Assembly: GCA_002102555.1 (NCBI GenBank)
Contig: MCFL01000008.1
Location: 1-64,000 of the forward strand
From: Catenaria anguillulae PL171
Taxonomy: Eukaryota; Blastocladiomycota; Blastocladiomycetes; Blastocladiales; Catenariaceae
Direction of reading: 5' to 3'
DNA length: 64,000 nt
The notes beneath the pieces are model-generated. The model was not told the DNA's origin and made no database searches. It saw nothing but the letters and a program-made list of their open reading frames with translations. Below, one piece after another: positions 42,190 through 53,871 of this stretch (the stretch's first letter is position 1; every line of letters starts with the position of its first letter). The position numbers were made by a program, and so were the translations under genes.

Positions 42190-45100
42190 CTCGCAGGATG
42201 CTGCTGCTGCTGGTGTGTATGCCGGTGGCTTGCGCGACGTTGATACTTGGGAGCCATTTGCGCTTGGCAGTGACAACTCTATCGCCACAGCCTACGTTGC
42301 CTCACACGGCGCCGACTACATGTTTTGTGCGAACTCCCTGTTTGATGGCCGCATTGGCGAACTCAGTGAGGTCTACCAGACTGACTTTGAACGTGCATTT
42401 GAGTTGGCATACGCTGCGGCGGCAGATTCCACCGTGGATCCTGTGTAGGGGTCGCCATCCGCTGACTGCCTGCTCCAGCTCCACGTTGCTTACAACCACA
42501 TCTCTGGACCGTCGTGGGCGATGCTTTGCAAGTCGCTCCGCCTGCACCCACGCACCATTGATTGCCACACGTGTGGCCTGGCCCTAGCGACTCAGCGGCG
42601 CACATTTGCTGCATCGCAGTTCCTCAGATCAACTGAACCGCTCCAGCGTTTGTTCATCGACCTCAACATTGTCGCTTGATTTGGTGATGGCGGCGTCCAA
42701 CACTTGCTCGTTGTGCTTGACGATTACTTGGACTTTTGCGCTGTCATCCAGATTCCAGACAAATCCGACTCCGTCTTCCGTGCATTTTCCTCTCTTGTGA
42801 CACTTTGGGAGCGCTGCACTTCGCACTGCCTCCAGGCCGTCCAGCATGACCATGGCACGGAATTCGTCAATGCTCAGTTCGAAGCATGGCTTGCTGAGCG
42901 TAATGTCCCTCGCTACCTATCGCTTGCAGGCCACCACCAGGCAAATGGACGCATTGAGCGCCTCAATCGGCACATCAATGAGCGCGCGCGCGCCCACCTG
43001 CTCCACTTGGATGGCCTTGTGCCCGCGGAGGACGCTGCTGTCCTTTGGCCGCATGCCGCCCGCTTTGCTGGCATCGTGCGCAACCACACCCCGCTGCCGG
43101 CGCTGCAGGGATTGACTCCATACCAGGCATTCTTTGACTTGAGATTCGTTCCCCGTCTTTGTGTTTTTGGCGCAACAGCCTTCCAGCCGCCGAATCCCGA
43201 CGCGACAGTCTTCAAGCTGTGCCCTGCTGCCGAGAAGCGTGTGTTCGTGGGTTACAATGACAGTGATTGTTCCACCTTTATGCTGTTTGACCCATCTTCG
43301 GACTCTGTCCTCGAGTCCGTGTCTGCGCGCTCCATCGAGAGTGACGCGGTCGCTCGTGCTATTGCAGGCCCATCGCCCGAGTTCTGCTCAGCGCTGAATG
43401 AGGCCTTTGCCTCCCGTGGTGGCCCCGATGACGCGGCTGACAGCGACTACGGACCTGTGGGCTCCGGCTCCGACGTTGAACTGCCCTTGTCTGATGATGA
43501 GGAGCCTGGATCAAGGCCGACCCGCGCGCGCCGCGCACGTGCCACCCCTGCTGGCCGCATGCTGTTGCCTCGTGGACGCTTGCCATCACCGCTGCCACCG
43601 CCGAGCTCCTGCTCGCCGCCTCGCCATGCGCACTTCCCGCCTCGGCCAACCACCATCCCGTACGTCGAGATTACGCTTCACCGCCCCAGTGCGGGGGAGA
43701 GGGGCGCTCGCGGCCCTCGCGCTACATCAACCACTGAGCCAGTTTTCGCTTCACTCGCACTCCACGGTGATCAACTACCGCAAATCAACCGGCAAACTGG
43801 CTGACAGCTTGCCCGTGCAACCGCGCGACTGCTCAACTCCATGGAGCTCGACATGCCAAAAGTCAAGGCTGCTGACGTGCGCGTTCCAAGAACGTACAAA
43901 GAAGCACAAACAGACGAAAATGCAGAGTATTGGAAGTATGCAGAGCTAGTCGAGCTTGCGGCTCTCGAAGGAAACGGCACATTCGAAATCGTCAAGATTC
44001 AACCCGGCCAGCGACCGATTGGGTGCAAATGGGTGTATGACACCAAGAGCAACCCAGATGGGGTACTGACCAAGTTCAAGGCGAGGCTTGTTGCCCGCGG
44101 CGACCAGCAATCGGCCGAAGGAATGGAGACGTACTCTGGGACCAAGTTTGACCGTCGTACGCATTGTCATCGCCCTTGCTGCCGCCCACGGCTGGACAAT
44201 TTTCGCCATGGATGTATCCAACGCGTATCTCCATGCAACACTCAAACGACCAACCCTCATGTGGGCGCCACCAGGTTACTACGTTGAGAAGGACGAGGTG
44301 CTACTACTCATCAAGCCGCTCTACGGATTGAAGGAGGCGGGTCGCCACTGGGCCAAGTACTTGCGCGAGGTGTTGTTTGCGCTCGGTTTTGAAGGCTGCA
44401 AGAACGAGGACTGCATGCTCGTGCAAAAGGACAAGCAGACTGCGGCTGTTCTTGTGCTCATTGTCATCTATGTCGACGACGTGCTCATCACTGGACCGTC
44501 AATGGCCGCCATCAAGTCAACCAAGATGCAATTGCTCACGCACAAGATTGGCGAGAAACCTGCGCTCAACATCAAGGACCTTGGTGTCGCTGATGGATTT
44601 CTCAACGCAAAGCTTGTCCAGCGACATGATGGCATCTGGCTGGGGCAGCCGCAGCACATTGAAGGGATCATCTGCGAGTTTGGCAGCAAAGTCCACGCCC
44701 AAGATCGGCCCGCGCGCGACCACGTCGTCAAGGAAGAATTTGAGCCAGCGCCTCTCTCGCCCGAAATGCACAAGCGGTACCAGAAGCTATTGGGCATGCT
44801 CCTCTTTGTTGCGACTGGAACGCGCCCGGACATCTCCTTTGCCGTCCACTTTGCAGCTCGACGAGCGTGCAACCCCAGCAAACGCAACTATGCCGACCTG
44901 CTCACAGTTGTGGGATACCTCCAGTGGTATCCCAATCTGGGCATCTGGTACCCAAAGGTTCCAACCGGCTTGTCTTTCTGGGACACGGTTGATGGGTATT
45001 GTGATTCATCCTACGCCAACAACCCCAACACGCAACGCTCGACATCGGGTTTCTGCTTCCGCATTGGACGTGGCCTTGTATCATGGTCAAGTCGGTGGCA

Positions 45101-45912
45101 ACCATGGGTTGCGACATTGACAGCAGAAGCAGAGGTGAATGCCGCTGTAGAAGCAGTCCAAGATGGGACATGGCTGGTCTGCTTTCTTGCCGAGCTCATC
45201 AGTAATTTGCGCCAAAACCCGATTCGCATTAATTGCGACAACAAGGCTGCGATTGCACTCGCAAACGGAGATGGTCTCCGCCGCACAATCTGCCATGTCG
45301 CCGTCTGACTTGCATTCCTGCGCGAAAACCAGCGCCGCGACTGCGTCCGGCTCATGTTTATTGCCGGGTTGCAGAACATTGCCGATGGCTTCACCAAGCC
45401 CCTCGGTATCCGGCTGTTTGCCCGCTTCCGAGAGTGGTTGAACCTTCAACCGTGCCTGCAGCGTGACTTGTAGACCCCCCCTTTTTTTGTGTATGTATAT
45501 ATGTACATGTTGCAGATGTTCTTGCCATGTACTATGTCCTGCTACCTGATGGATTCATGCTCGCAGCGAGTTGCTTGATATGTCCAAGTTGGCACCTGCG
45601 GGGGAGTGTGGGAAAATGGAGGATCTGCATGGTCCAGACGCGTTGAGAGTAATGGATCAGGGGACCAGTGCCGATCCTCATTGTGTAGTCAGGCACCACG
45701 CTTGACAATATGAGAAGAAGAAGAGAGATAGAGAAAAAGGTACTACGATGAGACAAGCAACAACGACTACCCGCAATGCCCGAATGCCCACATAACCGAC
45801 CGTATGCTGCTCTGGGGAGTGGCCACCAAGATATCACGACATCCCTCTCTCCCCCTCCCAACCAAAAATCTCCCACTACTTATCTTGCTACTTCTGGACC
45901 AAATATTCAACA
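42190..45912 (+). mobile_element. Ty1/copia relic 'C', right part with LTR
   Basis: Related to copia B. It begins in the region between protease and integrase (VYAGGLRDVDTWE against VYAGGLPDVATWG at 12080). Integrase occupies about 42640-43160 (HDHGTEF), reverse transcriptase about 43930-44600 (YVDDVLITG), and RNase H ends near 45470. A purine tract leads into an LTR at 45607. Broken in several places (about five). The left half and left LTR are not in the window. Confidence 0.85.
45607..45912 (+). repeat. right LTR of copia C
   Basis: Starts TGTGGGAAAATGG after CTGCGGGGGAG. Ends CAACA, aligning with the end of the left LTR of copia B (8690-8702). Confidence 0.6.
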
Positions 45913-45952
45913 GAACATCCTATGAGGGAGGGGGAAAAGTTCAAACAATCCA
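45913..45952 (-). mobile_element. 40-bp LINE-tail scrap
   Basis: The segment around CATCCTATGAGGGAGGGGGA is shared with 60199-60234, inside the reversed LINE tail at 60108-60372. It joins the copia C LTR to the gag-only retroposon. Confidence 0.45.
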
Positions 45953-46062
45953 GTTCCCTGGTTGCCAAGGGTCAAGCGCTCTTGGTTGACAACAGTTGTG
46001 CTTGGTCATTCTCATGTGTCATTTGGCACTACAAGACCAAACAAGATGCCATGGATGCAGTT

Positions 46063-46403
46063 TTTTTTAAAAAAAATACAAGCAACCTATGTAGTGAGGG
46101 AGATCTAACCATTGATACACAAAGACACAAGCTCATACACACAAACACACAACTCCTTGGACTTGGCACTTGGGTACTTGCTTGGGGCCTTGGACCTTTG
46201 GTTTGATTCGGTCTTGTACAACCACCATCAAAGGGTGGGCAAAGCAAGAATGCAAGCAATGCAGGTGCAGGGGCTGGGAGGCCAGGGGACAGAAGGAGGC
46301 AATGTGGAGCAGAGACCAAGCAACCACATGTTCACCAGATGACTTGGATGGGGGTTTGAGCCTTGCAAGGTGGGAGTGTTGCCACTATGCCAAAACCACT
46401 GGC
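46063..46403 (-). mobile_element. tRNA-derived SINE (family 1), reversed
   Basis: Perfect 16-bp duplication TGCCATGGATGCAGTT (46047-46062, 46404-46419). Poly-T lies at the left; the head at the right reads GCCAGTGGTTTTGGCATAGT on the minus strand. The head lacks about 10 bases around the B-box region compared with 25835. Confidence 0.92.
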
Positions 46404-46700
46404 TGCCATGGATGCAGTTGCCCTGGGCAAGCTTGCCTCCAATGGGCACAAGTTGTGTTTCTTCCCCGGTTTGGCCAAGCTCTGCTACTCTTGTGGCGAG
46501 TCCGGCCATGTCAAGCTGGCCTGCCCATCGCAGCCTGCCATTGCCAAGGTCTTGCCTCCCTCGTCTCGCTCTTGCGCCTCGGTGCCAACACGTGGTGGCT
46601 TCAGCTATGCTGATGTTGCCAAGTAAGCTGTCAACAAGGATTTGTGTGGCAAGATCGATGACTTGGCCGACAAGGTCATGGCCATGCATGGACAAATGGC

Positions 46701-48667
46701 TCCATGGGTTTTTGGGGCACATTGTCCCGAGCTCGGACTGGAACTGTTTGGCCGCCTACCACCCGCTCGTACCAGCTCCACTCGCCCGGAACTGGCCGCA
46801 GTCATTGCGCTCATTGACAAACTCCCGGATGGCTCTAAGGCAAAGGTTCATACGGATTCCGCAGCTGTCACGGTTGTTGCGCCAACATTTTTGACCCTAT
46901 CCGACATCGAGGCCCTTGCAACGCGGCGACCGTCGCCACTCCATGACTTATTGCTCATCCTCCGGGCCATCTCAAGGCAGAAAGACATCCAGTTAGAGTT
47001 CGTCAAGGTCAAGGGCCATGCGGGCGACGTGGGAAACGAGAAGGCGGATGTACTCGCCAACCGTGGCGCAAGCCAACGGCAAATCTCGAACCTGCGACAG
47101 GATTTCTTGAACACGGTAGATTTTGGTGCAGTTGTGCAGGTCGGTCATGAGCTTGTATACGCAGGTGTAGGGAGGGCGTTGCACGAATTGCAGCGTGTTG
47201 GAGCGCGCATCAAGCTCTTTGGGTACATGTGTCAACTGGTGGACCAACCAGATCTCATCACGTTCGACAAAGCAATTCGTAACGGCCGCAAGGCGACGGG
47301 CTTCTTTGCATCATTCGCCGACGACGCTTCAGTCACTTTCCGGTGCAAAGTGCTCACTGGGCGCCTACCCACTCGTGCCCAACTACACAAGTACTGGCCC
47401 AACAGGGTTCCGTCCGGCTCGTGCCCCCTTTGTAGTGCCATGGACGATCAGGATCACTGGTATGCGTGCCCAGAGCTTGCACTCCATCTTTGGACGACCA
47501 AGGTGGACACACATGCACATGTACAAGCACTTTTGCGCCGCCACCGACTTCAACCATCACCCGAGTGTGCAACATTGCTGGTCGAACACATCATGGCCGC
47601 CCAACGCATCCGGGCAACTGCAGCGTGCGTAGTCGATGCGGGTTTACGTCGCGACTTTCCTACGCTGGCCCCAGTCCTTGCGCAGATTGTCATGATTGCA
47701 TCGTCCACAATCAGATTGGTGCTCTGGAAACAGCGGTGCAAGCTGGTTGGACCCATAGACGCCGCCACAGATGATGCAACTGCGGACCGCCCACGTTTAC
47801 CATGCCGCTGCTGCCCAGTGCGGGCTGCACCGATTCAAAAGCCCCCAACACTTCGTTTGTCACATGCAGCCTCACACTTTGTCCACGAGGTGCATGTAGG
47901 ATCGCGTCCACTGCTTGGCTCTGCATCAGACTCAATTGCACCTGTATCGCTTGGCGAATGGCGAGTCCACAGCGCGTTCCCCGGACTGGTAGTCCCCAGA
48001 TTTGGCTTCTCAGAGTCACGGCATCGCTTTGCAACCCGCCTTGGGGTACAAATGGATCCCCACCAAGTTTTTGTTCCATCTCTTTCACCTGCTGCTCTTC
48101 ATTACTGACCTGATTGGCAACCTTTCCGACCCTTGCTCCAAGAAACAATGCATTCCCTATCAGTTTATCCTTGTCCTGCTTCTGCAACTCTCTTTTCACT
48201 GATTTCATTAACCTCCTTCCCACAGTCTTCTGTATCTCTCGTGTCTGATTGTTGAGGCTATGTCCCAGTTGGCTTTTCCTTTTCTTGTTCATTGAATTTT
48301 GAGCAGTCTCAATGTGGCTCCATCTGTATTCTCTTGATCTTATCCTTCTTGCTTTTCCCCCTCATCCCATGTTCCCCTCTCCTATGCCTCATCCCACATT
48401 CCTTTTATCACCCTTTCTCTCCCTTTCGCTCATCTCATTTCCCATCCCATTTCCCATCCCATTTCCCATCCCGTTGTCCCCACTCCCCAATCACACCATG
48501 GCCTTGTGCCCCTATTACCAATTGCTTGCACTCTATCCTACTTGCTTTTGCCATTTCTATGGGTGTATTTGGACCTCTATCCTCCCAGTTTCTGTAACTT
48601 CACAAAGCACAAAGCGTTGATTATGTCCAGCATAATACATGTAATAGTGATTTAAAAAAAAAAAGAA
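46701..48667 (+). mobile_element. 5'-truncated LINE, intact C-terminal ORF2
   Basis: Perfect 17-bp duplication ATGCATGGACAAATGGC (46684-46700, 48668-48684). It contains RNase H from GAHCPELGLELFGRLPP onward (E in TRPEL, D in HTDSAA, D in NEKAD; the first Asp is lost by truncation). A zinc-ribbon motif follows (CPLCSAMDDQDHWYAC at 47428), then a conserved C-terminal extension with CRCCP and HFVHEVHVG, a stop at 48106-48108, a 540-base 3' UTR and poly-A. The frame is open throughout, as expected of a recent copy. Confidence 0.92.
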
Positions 48668-48811
48668 ATGCATGGACAAATGGCCAAGTTCATGGCTGAC
48701 CAAGAGGCCCTGCTAATGGTGTTCAAGTTGGACATGTCCAAGCAGGTTGTTGCCCAGGTCGATGGTCTTGAGAAGAGATTGTCGGCAACCAAAGAGGAGG
48801 TTGAGGGGATT

Positions 48812-49015
48812 TTTTTTTTTTTGGATCACTACCACATGTATTGAAGCTGAAAACCAACACAGAAGTCTTGAAAGAAGGTACAAGAGCAGGAAGGCCACAG
48901 ATCCACGACACTCAACAGATGACAAGAGCAAGCAGAGAAAATGGCAAGCAATTGGTGGTAGGGGCACTTGGCCATGGGGACAACAGAGAGGGTAAGGTAG
49001 AGAAGAGAGAGAGAA

Positions 49016-49057
<42 letters not shown>

Positions 49058-49556
49058 AGAAGAAGAAGAAGTAAGCAGACGGAAAGTAACAGGGTCTGAG
49101 GTCGACATTCAACCACACCACAGATGCACACAATGAACAACATGCAACAAAGAACCAAGACAGTTCGAAGTCAAATAAAGGGAAGCAGAGCCAACACAAT
49201 GGTGAGCATACAAGGACAAGGGAAGGTTACGCCATACGCGCAGAGGTAGAAGTTGGAGAGAGCAAGGGGACAAAAACAGAATGTGTACCCGACTGTACCC
49301 CGACACGGGTAGCAAAGCGTTGCTGTGAGTGTCCAAACCCAAACCTGGGGGTTGAGAGCCCTGGGAAGGTGCCGTGGAATCGCCATTCGCCAAAGGAAAC
49401 CGGTGCATGCGAGACTGATGAGGAGCCAACGAGGGGTGGGCAGCCAGCGTGGCACTCGTAGATGTAATGTGCGGCAACCAGCGCAAGGTTCATGGGCGAC
49501 TGATGGGCCACTGGGGCGCCTGCCTCCTGACAGTGGGGACATTGACAGGGCTGCCG
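48812..49556 (-). mobile_element. 5'-truncated LINE of another subfamily, reversed
   Basis: Perfect 16-bp duplication GGAGGTTGAGGGGATT (48796-48811, 49557-49572). Poly-T lies at the left, then the reverse of AATACATGTGGTAGTGATCC. The minus strand carries the end of ORF2 (CQCPHCQEAGAPVAHQ, AAHYIYECHAG, VSFGEWRFHGTFPG). Its 3' UTR holds a long (GA)n/(CT)n run at about 49002-49062. Confidence 0.9.
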
Positions 49557-49716
49557 GGAGGTTGAGGGGATTGAGGAACGTTTGGGGTCCCTTGCTGGTT
49601 TGGTGGAGGGGCTCTTGGTGGGCTTGGAGACTCTCACCAGAAAGTTTGAGCTCATGTCTGAGGCCGTCAAGCCAGCATTGGAGACAACAATGGAGGATGT
49701 GGCCAAGCTGAGAGCC

Positions 49717-49971
49717 TTTTTTTTTGAGTACTACACATCGTATATTCGCCATTATCATCAAATAAAATGCCCATCACAGCCATGGGAGGGGAAATGGGAG
49801 AAAATGGACAAACACACTCACCACAATGGAGACTTGAACAGCCCACATACATTTAAACAATGCATGGGGACATGGTTTTGCGTGCAAGGGAAGAGGAGGA
49901 TGTGAGGGCCCCAATGGCCAAGGTGAACAGATGATAATGAAAAGGGAAAAAAAAGACGCGGCAGCAAAAGT
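49717..49971 (-). mobile_element. short retroposed 3' tail, reversed
   Basis: Begins with poly-T after GCCAAGCTGAGAGCC (49702-49716); the right duplicate is GCCAAGCTGACGGCC (49972-49986), two mismatches. There is no coding content. It is probably the 3' UTR of a LINE not otherwise represented. Confidence 0.65.
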
Positions 49972-50083
49972 GCCAAGCTGACGGCCTACTGGGCCAAGAC
50001 CTCTGAGCGGTACATGCGGGTCAACTGTGACTTTGCCATCGTTGAGGTGGATCTCAAGGTTGCTTTGGACGAGCTTCGCTTGT

Positions 50084-50948
50084 TTTTTTTTTTGAATTGC
50101 TACCACATGTATTGAAGCTGAAATCCAACACAGAAGTCTTGAAAGAACGTACAAGAGCAGGAAGGTCACAGTTCCAAGACACTCAATGAATGACAAAAGC
50201 AAGCAGAGAAAATGGCAAGCAATTGGTGGTAGGGGCATTTGGCCACGGGGTCAAAGGAGAGGGTAAGAAGGAGAGGGAAAAGAGGATGTAAACGGAAGAG
50301 GAGTAACAAAACCCAAAGTCAACACTCAACCATATCGCGGTTGCACAACATAAACAATTTGCAAAAATAAACCAAGAAAGTTCAAGCACAAACGAGGGGA
50401 AACTGTGTCAAATGAAAAGCAAACAACAAAGGACTAGAGAAGATTACGCCACAAGCGCAGAGACAGCAGTAGGGGAGAGCGAGGGGACAAAGACAGAATA
50501 AGTACCTGACTGTACCCCAACACAGGTAGCAAAGCGTTGCTGTGAATGATCGAATCCGAACTGGGGGGTCGAGAGCCCTGGGAGGGTGCTGTGGAACCGC
50601 CATTCGCTAAAGGAAACAGGCACAGGCGAGGTGGCCAAGGAGCCAACAAGTGGCGAGCGACCAGCGCGACATTTGTAGATGTAGTGTGCGGCAACAAGCG
50701 CAGAGTCCATGGGCGGCCGCTGGGGTCTCAAGACGCGCTCCTCTTGGCAGTGGGCGCATGGACAGGGTTGTCGAGCTGGTAACTCTTCTGGTGCGCGTCG
50801 CGCAATCAGTCCAGCTAGCTTACAGCGCTCCTTCCACAACACAGTCTGGACGGTCGTGGAGGCAATTGCAACAACTTGTGCGAGGATGGATGCAAGATCG
50901 GGGAACTGTTGCCGCAGATGCACATCAACGACGGCACACCAAGCGGCA
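50084..50948 (-). mobile_element. LINE C-terminal ORF2 and 3' UTR, reversed
   Basis: Same subfamily as 48812-49556: poly-T, then the reverse of AATACATGTGGTAGCAATTC. The minus frame reads CAVVDVHLRQQFPDLASILA, then CPCAHCQEE, YIYKCRAG and VSFSEWRFHSTLPG, ending with a stop near 50444. Confidence 0.88.
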
Positions 50949-50964
50949 GCAAAGACACTCGTCG

Positions 50965-52455
50965 CCGCCAATATAAGGGAATAGCAAATCTATGAATGGA
51001 ATTCTTCTAAAAAACTCCAAGCAATACATTGAGCACCTCGCCCACGCCCTAAACTAAGCGCCGTCTGCTCGCTTGCCATGACCGACCTCATGATTGTTGA
51101 TGCCCAGGCGTCAGCGATCACTGGTTGGGTGGGACCCGTCCCTTTCTCTGTTGATCCGCAGGCCACTGTCGCCCGGCTCAAGCCATACTACAATGTCGAT
51201 GCGCTCCTCGGGCATCGTACTGTCGCTGGAATCAAGTTTTAACAAGTCTCATACAAAAGCCAAGATGATTTGGCCTCGGCCATCAACAAGCCCTCAACCT
51301 TTTTCCGCGGCCAGGACATCCACGCCATGACTGATGTCAAGGAGTGGTTCAACCAGCGTGCCGACCAAGCCAAGAACGTGCAGATTCTCTGTGCGTACAA
51401 CACGATCCGCCAACTCCCTGGTTTGCTCGCGAAGGGCCATGCCCTGCTGGTCGACAACTGCCACGCTCGCTCGTTCTCCCGCATCTTGTGGCGGTACGAG
51501 TCCAAGGAGGATGCCGACGCCGCCGTTGGCCTTGGCGAGTACGCTCTTAACAGTCATGATTTGCGCTTCTTTCCTGGTACTGCCAAGTTGTGTTTCTCTT
51601 GTGGTTCCCTGGACCACTTGAGGAATGCATGCCCCACACGCCCTCCAGTCAAGACCCTGCCTCCCTCCTTCTCGTTCCCCGCGCCAGCGCCGGCAAGTGC
51701 TGGCGGTGTCAGCTATGCTGATGCTGCCAAGCAAGCCCTCAACAAGGTTGACTCAGTCGAGAGGGATTTGCGTGCCGAGGTTGCGTATTTGGCAGGTCAA
51801 GTCAACGACATGAAGGAGCAGCTGGCCAAGTTCCGTGCCCGGCAAGATGAGCTGCTTGCGGCCCTCAAACTGGCGCAGGACAAGGTCGCCAAGCAAGTCG
51901 AGGAGCTTGATACTTGCCAAGAGTCACTTGCCAGTACGGTCAAGGGGCTTTCGGCAAGTCTCGAGACCCTCACCACCGAGCTTGATGCCGAGTCTGAGAT
52001 GGTGGCCGAGTTGAAGGCCCACAAGGCAAGGATGTCAGAGTGGTATATGCGGGTCAACCGCGACCTTGCCATTGTTGAGGCGGACCTAGCAGTAGTGTTG
52101 GACGAGCTTTGGCAGTCCAAAGACTTTGCAGCCGCTTTGACAGCTGCGCAAGAGCTGAGTTGGGCCCACAAGGCAAAAAAGAAGGGTGTGCTGAGCCCAG
52201 AAGACATCTGAAAGGCTGTTTCCTGGTTGGTTTGTTGTTGCTCCTCCCCACCTGCTCCTCAATTTCCTTTCCCGCCTCGTCCCCATGGTCGCTTGCGGCC
52301 CCTACTGCCACTTGCCTGCCCTCCCTTCTTGCTTGCTTGTGACGCTCATTTTGTAGCGGTTGTGTTCTGGTCTCTTCCTTCTTGCTTCCTCCTCTTTGAA
52401 GCTTTTGAGTTGGTCGTAGCCCACAATACATGCAGTAGTGTATTTAAAAAAAAAA
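50965..52455 (+). mobile_element. complete gag-only non-LTR retroposon
   Basis: Perfect 16-bp duplication GCAAAGACACTCGTCG (50949-50964, 52456-52471). It has a 113-base 5' UTR, one ORF, a 235-base C/T-rich 3' UTR, AATACATGCAGTAGTGTATTT and poly-A. At 1491 bp it has no endonuclease or reverse transcriptase, and both ends are defined by the duplication, so the absence of ORF2 is not due to truncation. Confidence 0.9.
51078..52211 (+). pseudogene. ORF1/Gag-like protein of the complete gag-only retroposon
   Basis: Start ATG at 51078 (MTDLMIVDAQASAITGW, parallel to MTDTMDVDATASLIMAW at 52997). An in-frame TAA at 51240-51242 falls where relatives have Tyr (TAC); downstream the frame is open to the TGA at 52209-52211. 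Domains: RRM-like N-terminal part, zinc knuckle CFSCGSLDHLRNAC near 51595, Pro/Ala linker, YADAAKQALNK, and a coiled coil about 51740-52140. The last 60 residues (MRVNRDLAIVEADLAVVLDE...) are nearly identical to those of the 16376 copy. A single nonsense change makes this copy inactive. Confidence 0.82.
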
Positions 52456-52716
52456 GCAAAGACACTCGTCGAGCGGCTAATGGATCCAGCCAAACTACGG
52501 GCAACTGCAGCATGCGTAGTTGAGGTGCGCCTGAGACAACAATTTCCCAACCTCGTATCTATCCTCGCGCGAATTGTCTCAATCGCTTCTACGACCATCC
52601 AAACTGTGCTGTGGAAGGAGCGTTGCAGGCTTGTTGGACCGATCGAGCAATGCATGCCAGAAAACCCGCTTGCGGCCCGGCAGCCCTGTCAATGTCCCCA
52701 CTGTCAGGAGGCAGGC
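52456..52716 (+). mobile_element. LINE C-terminal scrap, plus strand
   Basis: Reads TLVERLMDPAKLRATAACVVE, then LRQQFPNLVSILARIV and CQCPHCQEAGA, matching 47560-47780. It faces the reversed copy at 50084-50948 head to head, starting at almost the same protein position. Confidence 0.8.
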
Positions 52717-52880
52717 GCCAGTGGTTTTGGCATAGTGGCAACACTCCCGCTTGCAAGGCGAAGGTCGTGGGTTCGAACCCCACCCAAGTCATCTGGTGCA
52801 CATGTGGTTGCTTGGTCTCTGCTCCACATTGCCTCCTTCAGCCCCTGGCCTCCTGGCCCCTGCACCTGCATTGCTTGCAT
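52717..52880 (+). mobile_element. SINE family 1, 5' half
   Basis: GCCAGTGGTTTTGGCATAGT head with A- and B-boxes. Homology stops after TGCATTGCTTGCAT where the full SINE continues. No tail is present. Confidence 0.85.
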
Positions 52881-53871
52881 GGGAATGCGATGTATACTGC
52901 GCGCAAGAGCAACCCATGAATAAAAGCAATTACTACTCTTAGCAATCAATACAGCAGCTCAGTTTAACCCTAACCAGCCACCCATCCGCCACCTACATGA
53001 CCGACACCATGGATGTCGATGCCACGGCATCGCTGATCATGGCGTGGGCGGGGCCAATGCCCCATTCTGTCCATCAAGAGCCAGCCCTGGCCCACCTCCA
53101 ACGCACATACAAGGTCTCTACCATTGTCAACGAGCGCTCTGTCAACGGCACTTGGTTCTACAAGGTCGCATTCGCGGCACAAGAAGACTTGGCTTCTGCC
53201 ATCCAAAAGTCGCCAACCTTTTTCCGTGGCCAATTTGTGCGCGTCCTCAATGACCTGCAAGTTTGGCTCAACGATCAGAGCACCGCTGACAAGAACGTAC
53301 AAGTGCTTTGCAACTACAAGTCTGTGCGCCACCTGCCTGTCCTCCTTGCCAAGGGCCATGTGCTCTTGGTTGACAACTGCCGTGCCCGAACTTTCTCGCG
53401 AGTGCTTTGGCACTACGAGACTCAACAGGACGCCGTGGACGCTGTTTCGCTTGCCAAGCTTGCTGTCAATGGCCATGATTTGCTCTTCTTTGCGGGTTCC
53501 GCCAGGCTCTGCTACTCTTGTGGTGAGTCTGGACATGTCAAGTTGGCCTGCCCGTCCAGGCCAATCGCCAGGTCACCCTCCGCTGGTCCCGCACCGATTT
53601 TTGCCCCGGTGACAAGTGCCGGCGGCATCAGTTATACTGAAGCCGCCAAGCAGGCCATCAACAAGGTGGATCAGGTGGATAAAGTCTTGCGCTCGCAGGT
53701 GGCAGATCTTGCTGGCCAGATGTCGGCCATGCAGGAGACGCTCAACAAGTATTGCGCCCAGCAGGATGTGCTTCTCTCGGCCATCAAGCTGGAGCAAGAC
53801 AAGATGCGCGGGGATTTGTCTGCAGCCATTGAGAAGGTTGAGAAGGCTGAGAAACGTTTGGAGTCTCTCGT
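52881..53871 (+). mobile_element. gag-only retroposon, 5' piece
   Basis: 5' UTR (AAAAGCAATTACTACTCTTA) and ORF from 52997 (MTDTMDVDATASLIMAW), nearly identical to the 16376 copy through the zinc knuckle (53512) and half the coiled coil. It stops at KRLESL (53871), where reversed LINE ORF2 begins. The plus frame runs on into antisense LINE to 54139, but that tail is accidental. Confidence 0.85.

Noticed and set aside
48841-49158. Charged repeat protein with Arg/Glu or Ser/Leu runs
   Set aside because: Translation of the (GA)n run in a LINE 3' UTR.
42112-52980. AACCCTAACC in the 5' UTR of gag-only retroposons (52965-52980 and reversed at 42112), resembling the telomere repeat TTAGGG and recalling telomeric HeT-A
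   Set aside because: Fewer than two repeat units, and the elements are inserted internally with ordinary duplications. Not enough to propose telomere targeting.
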